Origin: Meconema thalassinum
Taxonomy: Eukaryota > Arthropoda > Insecta > Orthoptera > Tettigoniidae
DNA length: 64,000 nt
Reading direction: 5' to 3'
Assembly: GCA_946902985.2 (NCBI GenBank)
Contig: OX336396.1
Location: 237,786,297-237,850,296 of the forward strand
In this document: in pieces, positions 23,248 to 33,862 of the stretch
How the letters are laid out: the number at the start of each line of letters is the position of its first letter
Position numbering within the stretch: the first letter of the stretch is position 1
Translations under genes and position numbers: made by a program
The notes under the pieces: generated by a model
Database searches by the model: none
Told to the model about the DNA's origin: nothing
Seen by the model: the letters and a program-made list of their open reading frames with translations, nothing else

Positions 23248-24711
23248 TCATTGGTCCGTCTGTGTCCCTCCGTAGGCTGCCAGGCGATCTCGATGCACGA
23301 TCTTCATCTTCGCCCTCGGGCTCCGCTGGATCCTGTAGACGACATCGTTGATCTGTTCCACGACTCGGTACGGGCCCTCCCAGGACTTCTGCAGTTTGGG
23401 TGACAGGCCTTTCTTCCGTAACGGGTTGAAGAGCCAGACCAGGTCGTCCTCGTGGAATCCGCCGGCATCCGTCTGTTGGTCGTATCGGGTCTTCATTCGG
23501 TCGGTCTCGATCCGCAGTTTCCTCCTCGCGAACGCGTGCACGTCCTCCAGTTCGTCGACCAGTTCTTGACAATACTGGCTTACCGGGACCGGATCATTCC
23601 CAGGTCGGCCGAAGGCAAGATCGACTGGTAGACGGAGTTCCCTCCCAAACATGGCCCGGGCTGGTGTGCACCCGGTGGCTTCATGCGCGGCGGCGGGGTA
23701 GGCCAGGAGAAATAGAGGAAGATGTCTGTCCCAATCCCTCTGGTGCTCGCTGACGACTATTCGGAGATGGTTCTCGATGGTGCGATTGAATCGCTCTACC
23801 ATCCCGTCGGACTGAGGGTGTAGCGGCGTCGTCCTTGTCTTCCGGATTCCCAGCAGCTGGCATAGGTTCTGGAACACCTGCGACTCGAAGTTCCTCCCTT
23901 GGTCGGAGTGCATCTCCAGGGGTACTCCGTACCGTCTGACGAATTCCTTCACCAGGGTCTCTGCGATCGTCACGGCTTCTTGGTTAGGGAGCGCATACGC
24001 CTCCGGCCATTTGGTGAAGTAGTCGCTGACGACCAATATGTAGCGGTTCCCTGCCTCGCTTAACGGGAATGGCCCAGCAACATCGATGGCCACTCTCTCC
24101 ATGGGGCCGCCCACGTTGTAGGTCTTCAGTGGACCCCGTCGTCTTCGTCCTGGGCCCTTGCTGGCTGCGCAATCGTGGCACCTCGCGCAGTGGTTCTCCA
24201 CGTCAGGTCGGTATCCGATCCAGTAGAACCGCTCTCTCAGCTTCTCCAGGGTCTTCTTTATCCCTAGGTGTCCACCAGATGATCCACCATGGACTTCCTT
24301 CAGGACTTCCTCCGTCATAGCCTTTGGAACGACGACTTGTTCCCGAGATGTCTTCCCGTCCGTTCTCTCCCAGGTACGGCATGTGAGGCCATCCCTCACA
24401 ACCAGCGAGTCCCACTGCGCCCAGTAGGACTTAAACTTTGGGCTGCAGTCACTCACAATATTCCACCCGGGTCTGGGGACACAGGCCCTCTTCCATTCGG
24501 CTATCAGTCCCAGGTCATCATCTTCTGCTTGTGCCCGCGTGAAAGATTCGCGGCTCCAGCTCCCTTGAAGTTCCACGGTAGTCCTTCGGCACTGTATCCT
24601 GGTGTTCTCCTCCCTTCGGGCACAGAAGGTGCAGTCTTCGGGGCACGGTCTTCGTGACAGGGCGTCGGCGTTAGAATGCAGTTGGCCTTTCCTGTGCTGA
24701 ATCTCAAAGTT
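23248..24711 (-). pseudogene. Pol downstream of stop: integrase
   Basis: In the same frame as the upstream pol segment but separated from it by the TAA at 24712-24714; the first methionine is at 24576 (442 residues from there). The zinc-binding HHCC domain has H96, H103, C133 and C136 counted from that methionine. The catalytic core has D165 (AIDVAG), D225 (HSDQG) and E261 (VERFN), with 35 residues between the last two, typical of LTR-element integrases that insert the cDNA into the chromosome. The C-terminal part (about 330-430) is basic. All signature residues are present; only the nonsense codon separates it from the reverse transcriptase, so this copy should not make a normal Pol protein. 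Confidence 0.9.
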
Positions 24712-26829
24712 TTACTGTTGAAGCCTCTCTAACCACCGCGCGAGTTGACCCTCGGGCTGCTTGAAGTTCAGGAGCCACCGCAGGGATGCATGGTCGGTCC
24801 TAATGAGAAATTCTTGCCCGTACAGGTACTTGTGGAAGTGTTCAATGGTCTTCACGATGGCGAGCAGCTCCTTCCTGGTGACGCAGTAGTTCCTTTCTGG
24901 CTTTGACAAGGCCTTGCTGAAGTAGGCCACTACTCTCTCCTCGCCGTCCACTACTTGCGACAGGATCCCCCCTATGCCAAAGTCGCTGGCATCGGTATCG
25001 ACGATGAACCTCGTTCCAGGTCTGGGGTAGGCAAGAATAGGCGCGGTGCTCAGAGCCTGCTTGAGTTGTTCGAAGGCACTGTGGCATTCTGCTGTCCACG
25101 TGAAGAGTTGGTCCTTCTCAGTCAGTCGATGTAAAGGTTTGGCGATGTCGGCGAATCCTCTCACGAAGCGACGGTAATAAGTGCAGAGTCCCAGGAAGCT
25201 TCGTAGTTGGGACTTGTCCTTCGGAACTGGCCACTCCCTCACAGCTGCGGTTTTCTCTGGGTCGGTGCGCACCCCTTCCTCGGAGACGATATGCCCAAGG
25301 TACTGGACCTGCTTCTGGAAGAGCTGACACTTCTTGGGGCTCAACTTCGGCTGGGCAGCCCGTAGCTTCATCAAAATCTCCTTCAGGTTGCTGTAGTGCT
25401 CCTCGAAGCTTCTTCCTAGAACGATGACGTCGTCTAGGTAGACCAGGCAGGTCTTCCAGTGTAGTCCCCTCAGAATGGACTCCATTAGCCTTTCGAAGGT
25501 CACAGGGGCGTTGCACAGACCGAATGGCATGACGATGAACTGCCAGAGACCGCTGCCCACAGAGAACGCCGTTTTCTCGCGGTCATTAGGGTGGACCTCC
25601 ACCTGCCAGTAGCCACTCTTCAAATCCAAGGTGGAGAACCATCTTGACCCTGATATGGTGTCCAGCGTGTCGTCGATCCGGGGTAGAGGGTAGCTGTCCT
25701 TCTTCGTGACGTCCTTCACCCGCCTGTAGTCCACGCAGAACCTGGTGGAACCGTCCTTCTTCTTCACAAGCACGACCGGGGAACTCCAAGGACTATGTGA
25801 TGGCTCGATCACCCCTTGATCCTTCATCTCTTCTACCATCCGGTCGACTTCGGCTTGCTTGGCGAGCGGGACACGTCGGAATGGGGCCCTAATCAGTGCG
25901 CTGTCCCCAACGTCGATTCTGTGCTGGACCAAGCTTGTCCTGCCGAAGTCTTTGCTCCCCACGGAGAAGACATCCTGGAATTCGTGTAGCAGGTCCCGAA
26001 GTTGGCGTGATTGTTCCTCGTCTAAATGGTCCTGGGATCCTTGGTACAGCTTCTGTAGTTCTTCTGGCAGGGCGAGTCTTCTTCGGTTGTCCGTCTGCAG
26101 GTGTCCGTCCGTCGTGTCTGTGATGCGGGCAATCCAGGTAACGGGCTCGCAGATTCCTAGGTTGGTGTCCCGGCGAACCGTAATATCGTAGTCGTTCAGG
26201 TTGGACAGGCGGACGTACGGCCGAGACGTCGTGTTGATGAGAGTCTTGGCAACTAGCAATCCTTTTGTCTGGATGTCCTCATATTTTGGCTCGATGACAG
26301 CCGCCACTCCCTCAGCAGTTCCGTCGACAATTACGGCGGCGCTGACCTCCGTCCTGGCGGGAACGATGACGTTTTCTCTCAGCCTTACTCGTCGTGCGGT
26401 GACGGCCTCGTGTGCTGGTTGCAAAGCAAGTTCCTCACCTCCGAAGTGCAGAGTGTTGGTACTCAGGTCCAAGATGATGTTGTTCTGGTCCAGGAAGTCC
26501 AGTCCGATGATCATTTCATTTGATACGTCAGCCACAAGCACTGGATGCTTTATCACCCTTCGACCAATGACGAACTCCAGTGATGCTTCGCCATGTACCG
26601 GTGCGGTCTCTCCGGTCGCGGTTATTAGCTGGAGGTTCCTTTGTGTGGGTTGCACTCTCCACTTCGGGATCACAGTGGGATTGACGATGGTCCTCGATGC
26701 TCCCGTGTCGATCAGCATGGGCCAGCTCACTCCGTTGATGACTCCGTCGACCATCAGTCTGCTATTGTCCCTCCGTAACTTCGTCACACGCACTTGGACT
26801 GCCGGGGCTTGACGACTGTCACAAGCCAA
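24712..26829 (-). CDS. pol: Pol: protease, reverse transcriptase and RNase H
   Basis: About 705 codons open, normally reached by -1 slippage from gag rather than from its own start (the first codon here is TTG and the frame is open further upstream). An aspartic protease is marked by LIDTGASRTIV (active-site D about residue 41). The reverse transcriptase holds WSSPVVLVKKKDGSTRF and the catalytic YLDD (about residues 464-467, 25429-25440), and copies element RNA into DNA. RNase H follows with FIVDTDASDFG (about 605-612) and RTDHASLRWLL. The frame ends at an in-frame TAA (24712-24714). Downstream sequence continues in the same frame as integrase, so this is one nonsense mutation and not a natural gene end. 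Confidence 0.92.
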   Translation of the reverse strand: MACDSRQAPAVQVRVTKLRRDNSRLMVDGVINGVSWPMLIDTGASRTIVNPTVIPKWRVQPTQRNLQLITATGETAPVHGEASLEFVIGRRVIKHPVLVADVSNEMIIGLDFLDQNNIILDLSTNTLHFGGEELALQPAHEAVTARRVRLRENVIVPARTEVSAAVIVDGTAEGVAAVIEPKYEDIQTKGLLVAKTLINTTSRPYVRLSNLNDYDITVRRDTNLGICEPVTWIARITDTTDGHLQTDNRRRLALPEELQKLYQGSQDHLDEEQSRQLRDLLHEFQDVFSVGSKDFGRTSLVQHRIDVGDSALIRAPFRRVPLAKQAEVDRMVEEMKDQGVIEPSHSPWSSPVVLVKKKDGSTRFCVDYRRVKDVTKKDSYPLPRIDDTLDTISGSRWFSTLDLKSGYWQVEVHPNDREKTAFSVGSGLWQFIVMPFGLCNAPVTFERLMESILRGLHWKTCLVYLDDVIVLGRSFEEHYSNLKEILMKLRAAQPKLSPKKCQLFQKQVQYLGHIVSEEGVRTDPEKTAAVREWPVPKDKSQLRSFLGLCTYYRRFVRGFADIAKPLHRLTEKDQLFTWTAECHSAFEQLKQALSTAPILAYPRPGTRFIVDTDASDFGIGGILSQVVDGEERVVAYFSKALSKPERNYCVTRKELLAIVKTIEHFHKYLYGQEFLIRTDHASLRWLLNFKQPEGQLARWLERLQQ

Positions 26830-26849
26830 CCTTTGCCCCCCAAGGCTGG

Positions 26850-28259
26850 CTAATACTCGTTTCCCTGGGCCGCGCGGTTTTCAGACGACTGATTTCCCGT
26901 CGGATACCCTCGGCGGCGGCGATCACCGCAGTCCTTGCTCAGGTGGCCTTTCTTACCGCAGGCCCAGCAGGTCGGTAGTCCTCTTCCTGGCCGCCTCTCC
27001 GGTTGTCTTCCGGCTGTGTCGTTGCCGGTGGTGCCGCGACTATCGAAGAAACGGCTTAGCGCCTCAATCAATTCGTCGGCCAGGGGCTTGGTCTCGTTGG
27101 TTTTTGCTGGTTCGTCGACGTCCACTTGACGCACCCGCGCGTGCATTCTAGATGCCTGTTTTGCCGTCTCGAATTCAAGTGCGTGGCTCAGCGCATCTGC
27201 CAGGGTCTTATTGCGCGCGAGTCGTAGCGCCTGTTGAGTGTCCGAGTCCCGTAGCCCGTCGGTGAAGGTCTGCGTCGCAATCTGTTCCAGAAAGTTGGCC
27301 GGCGCTGTTGGATAGGCGAGCCTTACGAGGCGTGCGATGTCCATCTCGAACTCCTGCAGGGTTTCCGCGTTCTTCTCTACCCGGGTCCGGAGCTGCATCT
27401 GGTAGGCCTGCTGAAGATGGCTATCTCCATATCGGGACTCCATATGGCCGATCAGTGAAGCGTAGTCCTGGGATCCAGTCGGGACGGCCTGAAGGACGTT
27501 AAGGGCGCCACCTCTCAGCGCTACAATGAGAGCTGTAGCCTTTTCTGTGTTGTTCCAGTTATTTATGGAACAGGCCGCCTCGAACTGACGTAAGTAGGTG
27601 CTCCACGGGACCTTTCCGTCGAAGGTTGGGGGCGTCACTCTGCTATGTCCCGTTCCTGATATTCCCGGTGTAACGGTGGGCGGGCGTTGGCGCAGCTCGG
27701 CAACTTCCTCTTGTAGGGCGTTGAATCTCGTTTCCATCCCCGTCGGCGGGCGTTGGCTCAGCTCAGCAATTTCCTTTTGTAAAGCGTTGAATTTCTCCTC
27801 CACCCCCATCAGTGGGTGTTGGCGCAGCTCGGCAACTTCCACTTGTAAGGCCAACTTCTTTTCCACTGCCGTGACTTCCTCACGCAGACCCAGTTCTAAT
27901 TTCTTCAGGTCCTGTGTCAACTTATTCTGACCGTCTTCCATCTTCTTCTGGCCGTCCTCTATCCTCTTCAGGTCTCCCGCTAGCTTATTTTGACCGTCTT
28001 CCATCTTCTTCTGGCCGTCTTCTAGTTTGGCAGTTAGGTCCTCGGCTAACTTCTTCAGGCCGTCTTCTAGTTTGGCAGTTAGGTCCTCGGCTAACTTCTT
28101 CTGGCCGTCCTCCATCTTCTTCTGGCCGTCCTCCATCTCCTTCAGGTCATCCTTCAGGTCCCTGGCTAATTTCTTCTGGCCGTCTTCCATGCCACTTAAC
28201 TTTTCTAGCAATGCTGCCAATTGCGCCTCCATTTTAGTTGTTCGTCCTTTAAAGGGCAT
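26850..28259 (-). CDS. gag: Gag polyprotein of gypsy-type element
   Basis: A 469-residue structural protein that would assemble the cytoplasmic virus-like particle and package element RNA. Residues about 15-135 are a highly charged coiled coil built from repeated LEDGQKK-type segments; the underlying DNA (27930-28190) is itself an imperfect tandem repeat. A retrotransposon capsid-like region follows (about 205-390, with YLRQFEAACSINNWNN and HMESRYGD). One CCHC zinc knuckle lies near the end (CWACGKKGHLSKDC, residues 431-444), for RNA binding. The start ATG is about 100 bases inside the LTR. The gene is open throughout. Its stop (26850-26852) overlaps the pol frame, which lies in -1. Confidence 0.93.
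   Translation of the reverse strand: MPFKGRTTKMEAQLAALLEKLSGMEDGQKKLARDLKDDLKEMEDGQKKMEDGQKKLAEDLTAKLEDGLKKLAEDLTAKLEDGQKKMEDGQNKLAGDLKRIEDGQKKMEDGQNKLTQDLKKLELGLREEVTAVEKKLALQVEVAELRQHPLMGVEEKFNALQKEIAELSQRPPTGMETRFNALQEEVAELRQRPPTVTPGISGTGHSRVTPPTFDGKVPWSTYLRQFEAACSINNWNNTEKATALIVALRGGALNVLQAVPTGSQDYASLIGHMESRYGDSHLQQAYQMQLRTRVEKNAETLQEFEMDIARLVRLAYPTAPANFLEQIATQTFTDGLRDSDTQQALRLARNKTLADALSHALEFETAKQASRMHARVRQVDVDEPAKTNETKPLADELIEALSRFFDSRGTTGNDTAGRQPERRPGRGLPTCWACGKKGHLSKDCGDRRRRGYPTGNQSSENRAAQGNEY
26859..26865 (-). promoter_or_regulatory. Putative -1 frameshift slippery site GGGAAAC
   Basis: The minus strand reads GGGAAAC with gag codons GGA and AAC, exactly the X XXY YYZ arrangement needed for -1 slippage. 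It lies six bases upstream of the gag stop. After a -1 slip the frame runs open into the protease region of pol. A GC-rich stretch that could stall ribosomes follows, but I have not folded it. Confidence 0.7.
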
Positions 28260-28337
28260 GCACTCACAGGAAAATTAGAGAAAATGACCTGCTCGGGTTT
28301 TGAAACCAGGACCGTCAGGTGTTGTGCTTGAGTTCGT

Positions 28338-28358
28338 AATGTGGCTTCTGACACCAGT
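28338..28358 (-). other. Primer binding site, probably tRNA-Leu
   Basis: Directly inside the 5' LTR the minus strand reads TGGTGTCAGAAGCC after a single C. TGG pairs with the tRNA CCA end, and the first dozen bases match the 3' end of insect tRNA-Leu as I recall it. The tRNA assignment is from memory and moderate. Confidence 0.55.
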
Positions 28359-29039
28359 TGTTACGTGCCACCCCCTAGTGGCACTTTTGTTAGCTGGATT
28401 ACGGAGGGTAGAAAACACAACACCAATTACTGCTTTAAAGAGAAGTTAGCTTTATTGCTTGCAGGAAGAGGTACACTACTCATCAGCAAATACAAGCAAT
28501 TGGAACCTTACTCCAGTTTCCTCAAGTCTCTTCCTTGGGCACTCTTGGCCCTTTCACTTGTCAACAAACCACAGAAGTTAAACCGTCTTAATGAGTACGG
28601 TGGCCTTGACAGAAACTACCTGCTCCTCTCCCTTATGTACACCAACTACAGTTACTTACGATAACTTGCTGCGCGCTGTTCACAAGCTGGGAAACAATGT
28701 CACTGGATTTCGTAACTCGCACGGCACTTCGTCACCACACTTCTGTCGCTCAGGAAAACACGCACTAGCTCAGAAACACACACCCACAGAAAACTCGGTC
28801 CCCTCACTGTTGAAGCCGCTTATATAGCAGGCTGGTGACTCAATGAATTCTAGAATCGTCCAGGACACACGGCTTCTCGACATTTCCTTCACTGGCGGGG
28901 TCACGAATATTCTGGACCATCCCTTTCACTTCGCAGTCCGTTGCGTAACGCGCACGTAATACACTGAGGCAGAGCACACACAGCCCGGAGGAGCCGTGAC
29001 TCATGCGGCGAGCGACAAAACAAACTCACAGCCGTAACA
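28359..29039 (-). repeat. 5' LTR of the gypsy-type element
   Basis: 681 bp. On the minus strand it holds a TATA box (TATATAAG, 28819-28826) suited to drive transcription of the element. Upstream on that strand lie two TGAGTCA motifs (28836-28842 and 28997-29003, AP-1-type sites) and TTCTAGAA (28848-28855, heat-shock-element half sites). The motifs are visible; their use is inference. Confidence 0.95.
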
Positions 29040-29043
29040 ATAC

Positions 29044-30607
29044 TTACCCTTTGGAACCCTGCGAGTAACGATGTCCACTTAAAATTTCGGAAAGACCACC
29101 CCACTCCCTGCATTTAGGCCCTTTCGTCCAAATCTACACCGTTTCACCGATCAGAACCAAACTTCGTATTCTTACCCTTTGGTACCCTGCGAGTAACACT
29201 GTCTGCTTGAAATTGCGGCCAGACCACTTCATTCCCAGATATTTAGGCCCTTTGGCCCAAATTTACACCGTTTCACCTATCTCAACCAAATGTGTATATT
29301 TGCCCTTTGGAACAATGCGACAAACACTGTCTGCTTGAAAAGGCGGAGAGGCTACTCCATCCCCTGCATTTCTACCATTTGGCACAAACCTACACCGTTT
29401 CACCGATCTGAACCAAAATTTGTATACTTATCCTTTGAAACCCTGCGAGTAAAACTGTCGTCTTAAAATTTCGGACAGATCACCCCATTCCCTGCATTTA
29501 GGCCCATTGGCACAAATCTACACCGTTTCACCGATCTGAACTAACATTTGTATACTTACCCTCCGGAACCCTGCGGGTAACCATGTCCACTTGAAATTTC
29601 GGACAGACCACCCCATTCCCTGCATTTAGGCCCTTTTGCACAAATCTTCACAGTTTCACCGATCTGAACCAACATGTGTATACTTACCCTTTGGAACCCT
29701 GCGAGTAACACTGTCCACTTAAAATTTCGGACAGACCACCCGTTTCCCTGCTTTTTAGCCCTATGTTCCAAATCTACACCGTTTCAGCGATCAGAACCAA
29801 AATTCGTATTCGTACCCTTTGGTACCCTGCGAGTAACACGGTCTGCTTGAAATTGCGGGCAGACCACTACATTCCCTGCATTTAGGCCCTTTGGCACAAA
29901 TCTACACCGTCACCGATCTGAACCAAAATTTGTATACTTACCCATTGGAACCTTCGAGTAACACTGTCTGCTTGAAATTGCGGACAGACCACCCTATTCC
30001 ATGCATTTAGGCTCTTTGGCCCAAATCTACACCGTTTCACCGATCTCAACCAAAATTTGTATATTTACCCTTTGGAACACTGCGACTAACAATGTCTGCT
30101 TGAAATTCCGGAGAGGGTACTCCATCCCCTGCATTTAGGCCCTTTGTCACAAATCTACACTGTTTCACCGATCTGAACCAAAATGTTTATACTTACCCTT
30201 TGAAACACTGCGAGTAACACTGTCCACTAAAAATTTCGGACAGACCACCCCATTCCCTGCATTTAGGCCCTTTGACAAAAATCTACACCGTTTCACCGAT
30301 CAGAACCAACATTCGGATACTTACTCTTTGGTACCCTGCGAGTAACACTGTCCAATTGAAATTTTGGACAGACCACTCCATTCCCTGCACTTAGGCCCTT
30401 TGGCAAAAATCTACACCGTTTCACCCATCTCAACCAAATTTTACATACTTACCCTTTGGAACCCAACGAGTAACCCTGTCTACTTGAAAATTTGGGCAGA
30501 CCACTCCTTTCCCTGCATTTACTTTTAATTTTGGGCAGACTACTCCTTTCCCTGCATTTAGGTCCTTTGGCAAAAATCTACCCCATTTCACCCATCTCAA
30601 CCAAATT
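29044..30607 (+). repeat. 128-bp minisatellite array inside Helitron B
   Basis: About 12 monomers of the same unit as 20-2228, with the monomer order recognisably the same as in Helitron A (for example, shared variants ATCTTCACAGTTTC and CATCGTTTCAGCG-type copies). The two arrays therefore descend from one array that was already expanded when the Helitrons last shared an ancestor. Confidence 0.92.
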
Positions 30608-32555
30608 TTGTCTTGCTCGACTGTGATTCATTATTACTATTACGTTAGTTTGTAAGTTTGACGTGCCAATTCAATAGTTGTTGTGTATGTATGTCACCTA
30701 TGCGTTCATATACCATTCATCCGATTGCGATGATACTTGGGTCAGTTGTTGTGTGGATTCCAGGGAAGGTTTCTAGTTACACATTATTTATGTAACACAA
30801 AAGGGTGAGGGACTAACATGAAGTTTTAAATACCACAGTAACCCAATTGCACAATGCCAGTTGTGATGATGATGATGATGATGATAATTGTTATTTAAAG
30901 GGGCCTAACATTGAGGTTATCGCCCCTAATGGTTTGGGGGATCGTGAGAATGAAACTAATACTAACTTTAACTACAAAACTTATGGGCTAGAAGAAGATA
31001 AGGACAAAAGAAAGGAATAAGGGAAATAAAAGACAGGAGGAAATGAAATGCCCTCAACCCTAGATAAATGAGAATTGAGGACTTGGAAGGAAGGAGAGCC
31101 ACGAAATGCAGATAGGAAAGGGAAAGAGGACAGGGTTCGTCCCAAAGGCAATGGAAAAAAGGGGTATAACCGGACCCAGCTCAGGAAACCCTCAGGGTTG
31201 CCAGCTCCCGAACTCGCCAGCCATGAGCCCTTGAGGATGTAGCATTATCCAGGGTGCACCAGAACTGGTGGGGCTACACACACCCCGCCTCATTGAGGGC
31301 CTTCAGCAGAAGACATGAGATATTAATAAAAGAAAAAGAAGGCTGGCACCTCGAAGAATGAGGCTATCAGGAATGATTAGACAAGGGCCAATTAAGGCGG
31401 GAAAGTGAAGGAGTCGCTAGGCCTCGGATACCCTGATACCATCGGGGTCGGAAGAGAACAAGAGTTTGACCAAGGGAGGCTGACTGGAAAGAGAACTGAA
31501 AGGAGCCCGGCACCAGTAAGTAGAAGCAATGCCGGACTCAGCTGGGGTCCCGTGGCCGCAAACCCACGTCTCACAAGTTGTGAGACCCTGGGGGGTGGAG
31601 GGTTGGCGGAGGGGGCAGGTGTGAGAATAGCTTGCTGATTCATCGCGAGGTGTCATGAGATGACTGTCCGCAGTCCGCCGTGTTACCTGGTATTGCTGAC
31701 TATGCTGATGTTCATACAGGGCCTTCGCTCAAACCACTGTAGTGTTACGAAAGAGTGAGTGATTCACCGGCCAATGTATAGGACCGGGACCCCCCCCCCC
31801 CCCCCCCGAAAGTCTGTCATATATTGTCATCAACTGCGATATTCTCAGGTTCGTGCAGCTTGGACCCGAGCAGTATTTCACTAGACGCTTCGAGTATAGG
31901 CCTAAGCCAGAAAATAAGGTTCAGACTTTGGAAGACATCGAAGGTAGAAATCTGAATTACCTATATCAGATTTACAATTACACCATGTTCGTTTAGTAGT
32001 CATTTTTCATTACTTTATTATTATCATCATAAGGGCAAATGACCTAGATGTTACGCCCATTATACCACTAATCACCACACACAATACGTCTTCATCGCCA
32101 GTGAATTTTGAAATATTTCTATCACGGTAGTCTCTAAGTTTGTCGTGTCAATTCAACAGTAGTTTTCATTATCATCCTCATCAAAAGGGCAAATGACCTA
32201 GATGCTACGTCCATATACTACTAAGCAATACCACAGTCTTCGTAGCCTGTGATATTTAAAATGTGTACTTCCATTACATTGTAAGTTTGATATACCCGTT
32301 CAGTAGTAGTCGTCTTCATTATCATCCTCATCAAAAGGGCAAATGACCTAGGTGTTACGTCCATTATACTACTAAGCAACACCACAGTCTACCTAGCCTG
32401 TGATTTTTAAAATATGTATTTCCATTAGATTGTAAGTTGATATACCCGTTCAGTAGTAGTCGTCTTCATAAATAAATATAATTTATCACGTTGAGTGTTA
32501 CGGAGACTGAGATATTATCATCATTCCACCGGGCGAAGCCGGGTACTACTGCTAG
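30608..32555 (+). repeat. Helitron B cargo repeat, 151-bp units and terminal hairpin
   Basis: Collinear with 2229-4034 of Helitron A: (GAT)n at about 30863-30884, cargo repeat, poly-C run (31791-31807), 151-bp units (32025-32480) and a 3' hairpin with CTAG at 32552-32555. No gene was recognised. Confidence 0.85.
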
Positions 32556-33862
32556 TTATTAAATAAATCACAGGTAAATACACTAAATTCTAATAATAAA
32601 ATAAATATATGCAGTGATTCTTTATTTATAAATCATGCCACGAGTGAAGAGGTAAGAATAGTTATAAAAGAGCTAAAAAATAAAATTCTGTGCTGGCATT
32701 GATGGCATCCCTGAAGCAATTTTAAAGAAATGTGCAGAAAATATAATAAATCCACTTACGCACTTAATATACAGTTCAATTTTCTCAGAAACTTTGAAGT
32801 TATCAAAAGTAATTCCAGTGCACAAAAACGGTTCAAAAGATGAATTAGATAACTATCGTCCTATTACCTTACTAACTGGTATTGCAAAAGTTGTGGAAAA
32901 AATCATGTATAAGAGACTGATAAGTTTTATCGAAAAAAATAAAATATTATCAAACTCACAACATGAATTCAGAACGGAAAAATCTACACAGACAGCAATT
33001 TACGAATGTAGTAATAGTATACTGAAATTAATTGGCAATAAGGAACATGTAACTGGCCTATACTTGGATTTATCGAAAGCATTTGATGCTGTTGACCATA
33101 AAATCCTCCTTACAAAACTAAATCAATATGGTATTAGAGGTCTAGCTAATAAATTGATAGAGTCTTACTTAACAAGGCGTAAACAAATAGTAAGCCTGAG
33201 ACACAAGGATGATGGAACCAAATTACTTAATGAAACATTGTCCAATGAGGGAATTATTAAATTTGGAGTACCCCAGGGATCGGTTTTGGGCCCACTACTC
33301 TTTCTTGTATATATATCAATGATATAACACAGAACGTTCATTCACATAAGGAAATTTTGTTTGCGGACGATACAACACTGGTAATAAAAGGTGAAACTCT
33401 ACAGGTCATACAGCAGTCTGCTGACTCCGTTACAGGAGAGTTAACCAAATGGTCACAAGATAATCGCCTCATAATAAACTATAAAAAGAAGTATATCTAA
33501 ATTTCCACACTATATAGAATAGGAAACAAAGTTTTTAGGACTATGGATACAACAAGACTTGAAATGGAATGAACATATACAACATCTGAATACTAAACTG
33601 AACTCGATGTGCTTTGCGTTACGTATTTTGAAAACCTGCACTAGCATGCACACATTAAGAAATACTTATTTTGCTTATTTCCATTCATACTTAAGATATG
33701 GGGTCATATTTTGGGGTATGTCGCCAGATGTACTAAGCACGTTTAGGATACAAAAGAGGGCGATTAGAATTATGGCAAATGTAAACACTAGAGAATCATG
33801 TAGTCCTCTGTTTAGATTTAAACATTCTCCCACTGCCCTGCATATATATCTTTGGAAGTATT
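32556..33862 (+). pseudogene. Non-LTR retrotransposon ORF2, piece 2: reverse transcriptase
   Basis: Continues piece 1 in frame (20862 joins 32556). Reverse transcriptase blocks follow in order: VIPVHKNGSKDELDNYRPI (from 32806), LYLDLSKAFDAVDH (about 33058-33099), GVPQGSVLGPLLF (about 33265-33303) and the catalytic FADD (33360-33371). A C-terminal region follows with WNEHIQHLNTKL and RIQKRAIRIM. The style is of Jockey/CR1/L2-type elements; the exact clade is uncertain. It is broken by a frameshift at the A-rich run near 32675-32688, another near 33318 and further stops near 33490. It stops at a SINE inserted at 33863. Confidence 0.85.

Larger units (their letters stand above)
22531..29039 (-). 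mobile_element. Ty3/gypsy-type LTR retrotransposon, near-complete
   Basis: 6509 bp with two 681-bp LTRs that begin TGTTACG and end GTAACA, flanked by a 4-base duplication ATAC (22527-22530 and 29040-29043). Transcription runs right to left: 5' LTR 28359-29039, gag, pol (protease, reverse transcriptase, RNase H, integrase), 3' LTR 22531-23211. I counted about nine differences between the LTRs, roughly 1.3 percent, so the insertion is young. No envelope gene is present between integrase and the 3' LTR. One in-frame stop interrupts pol. Confidence 0.96.
20863..32555 (+). mobile_element. Helitron B with nested Tc1 and gypsy insertions
   Basis: Starts TCTATATTTTTTG after an A and ends with hairpin plus CTAG before a T. 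Without the Tc1 element (1465 bp plus TA) and the LTR element (6509 bp plus ATAC) it is about 3.7 kb: minisatellite, cargo repeat, 151-bp units, hairpin. It is collinear with Helitron A but lacks A's SINE and Helentron insertions. Removing it joins 20862 to 32556 and restores the LINE reading frame, which fixes both ends to the base. No Rep/helicase gene is present. Confidence 0.85.

Noticed and set aside
25859..26812. Long plus-strand frames opposite pol (for example 26201-26812, 203 codons)
   Set aside because: Antisense to well-supported protease/RT coding sequence; composition reflects the GC-rich codons of pol.
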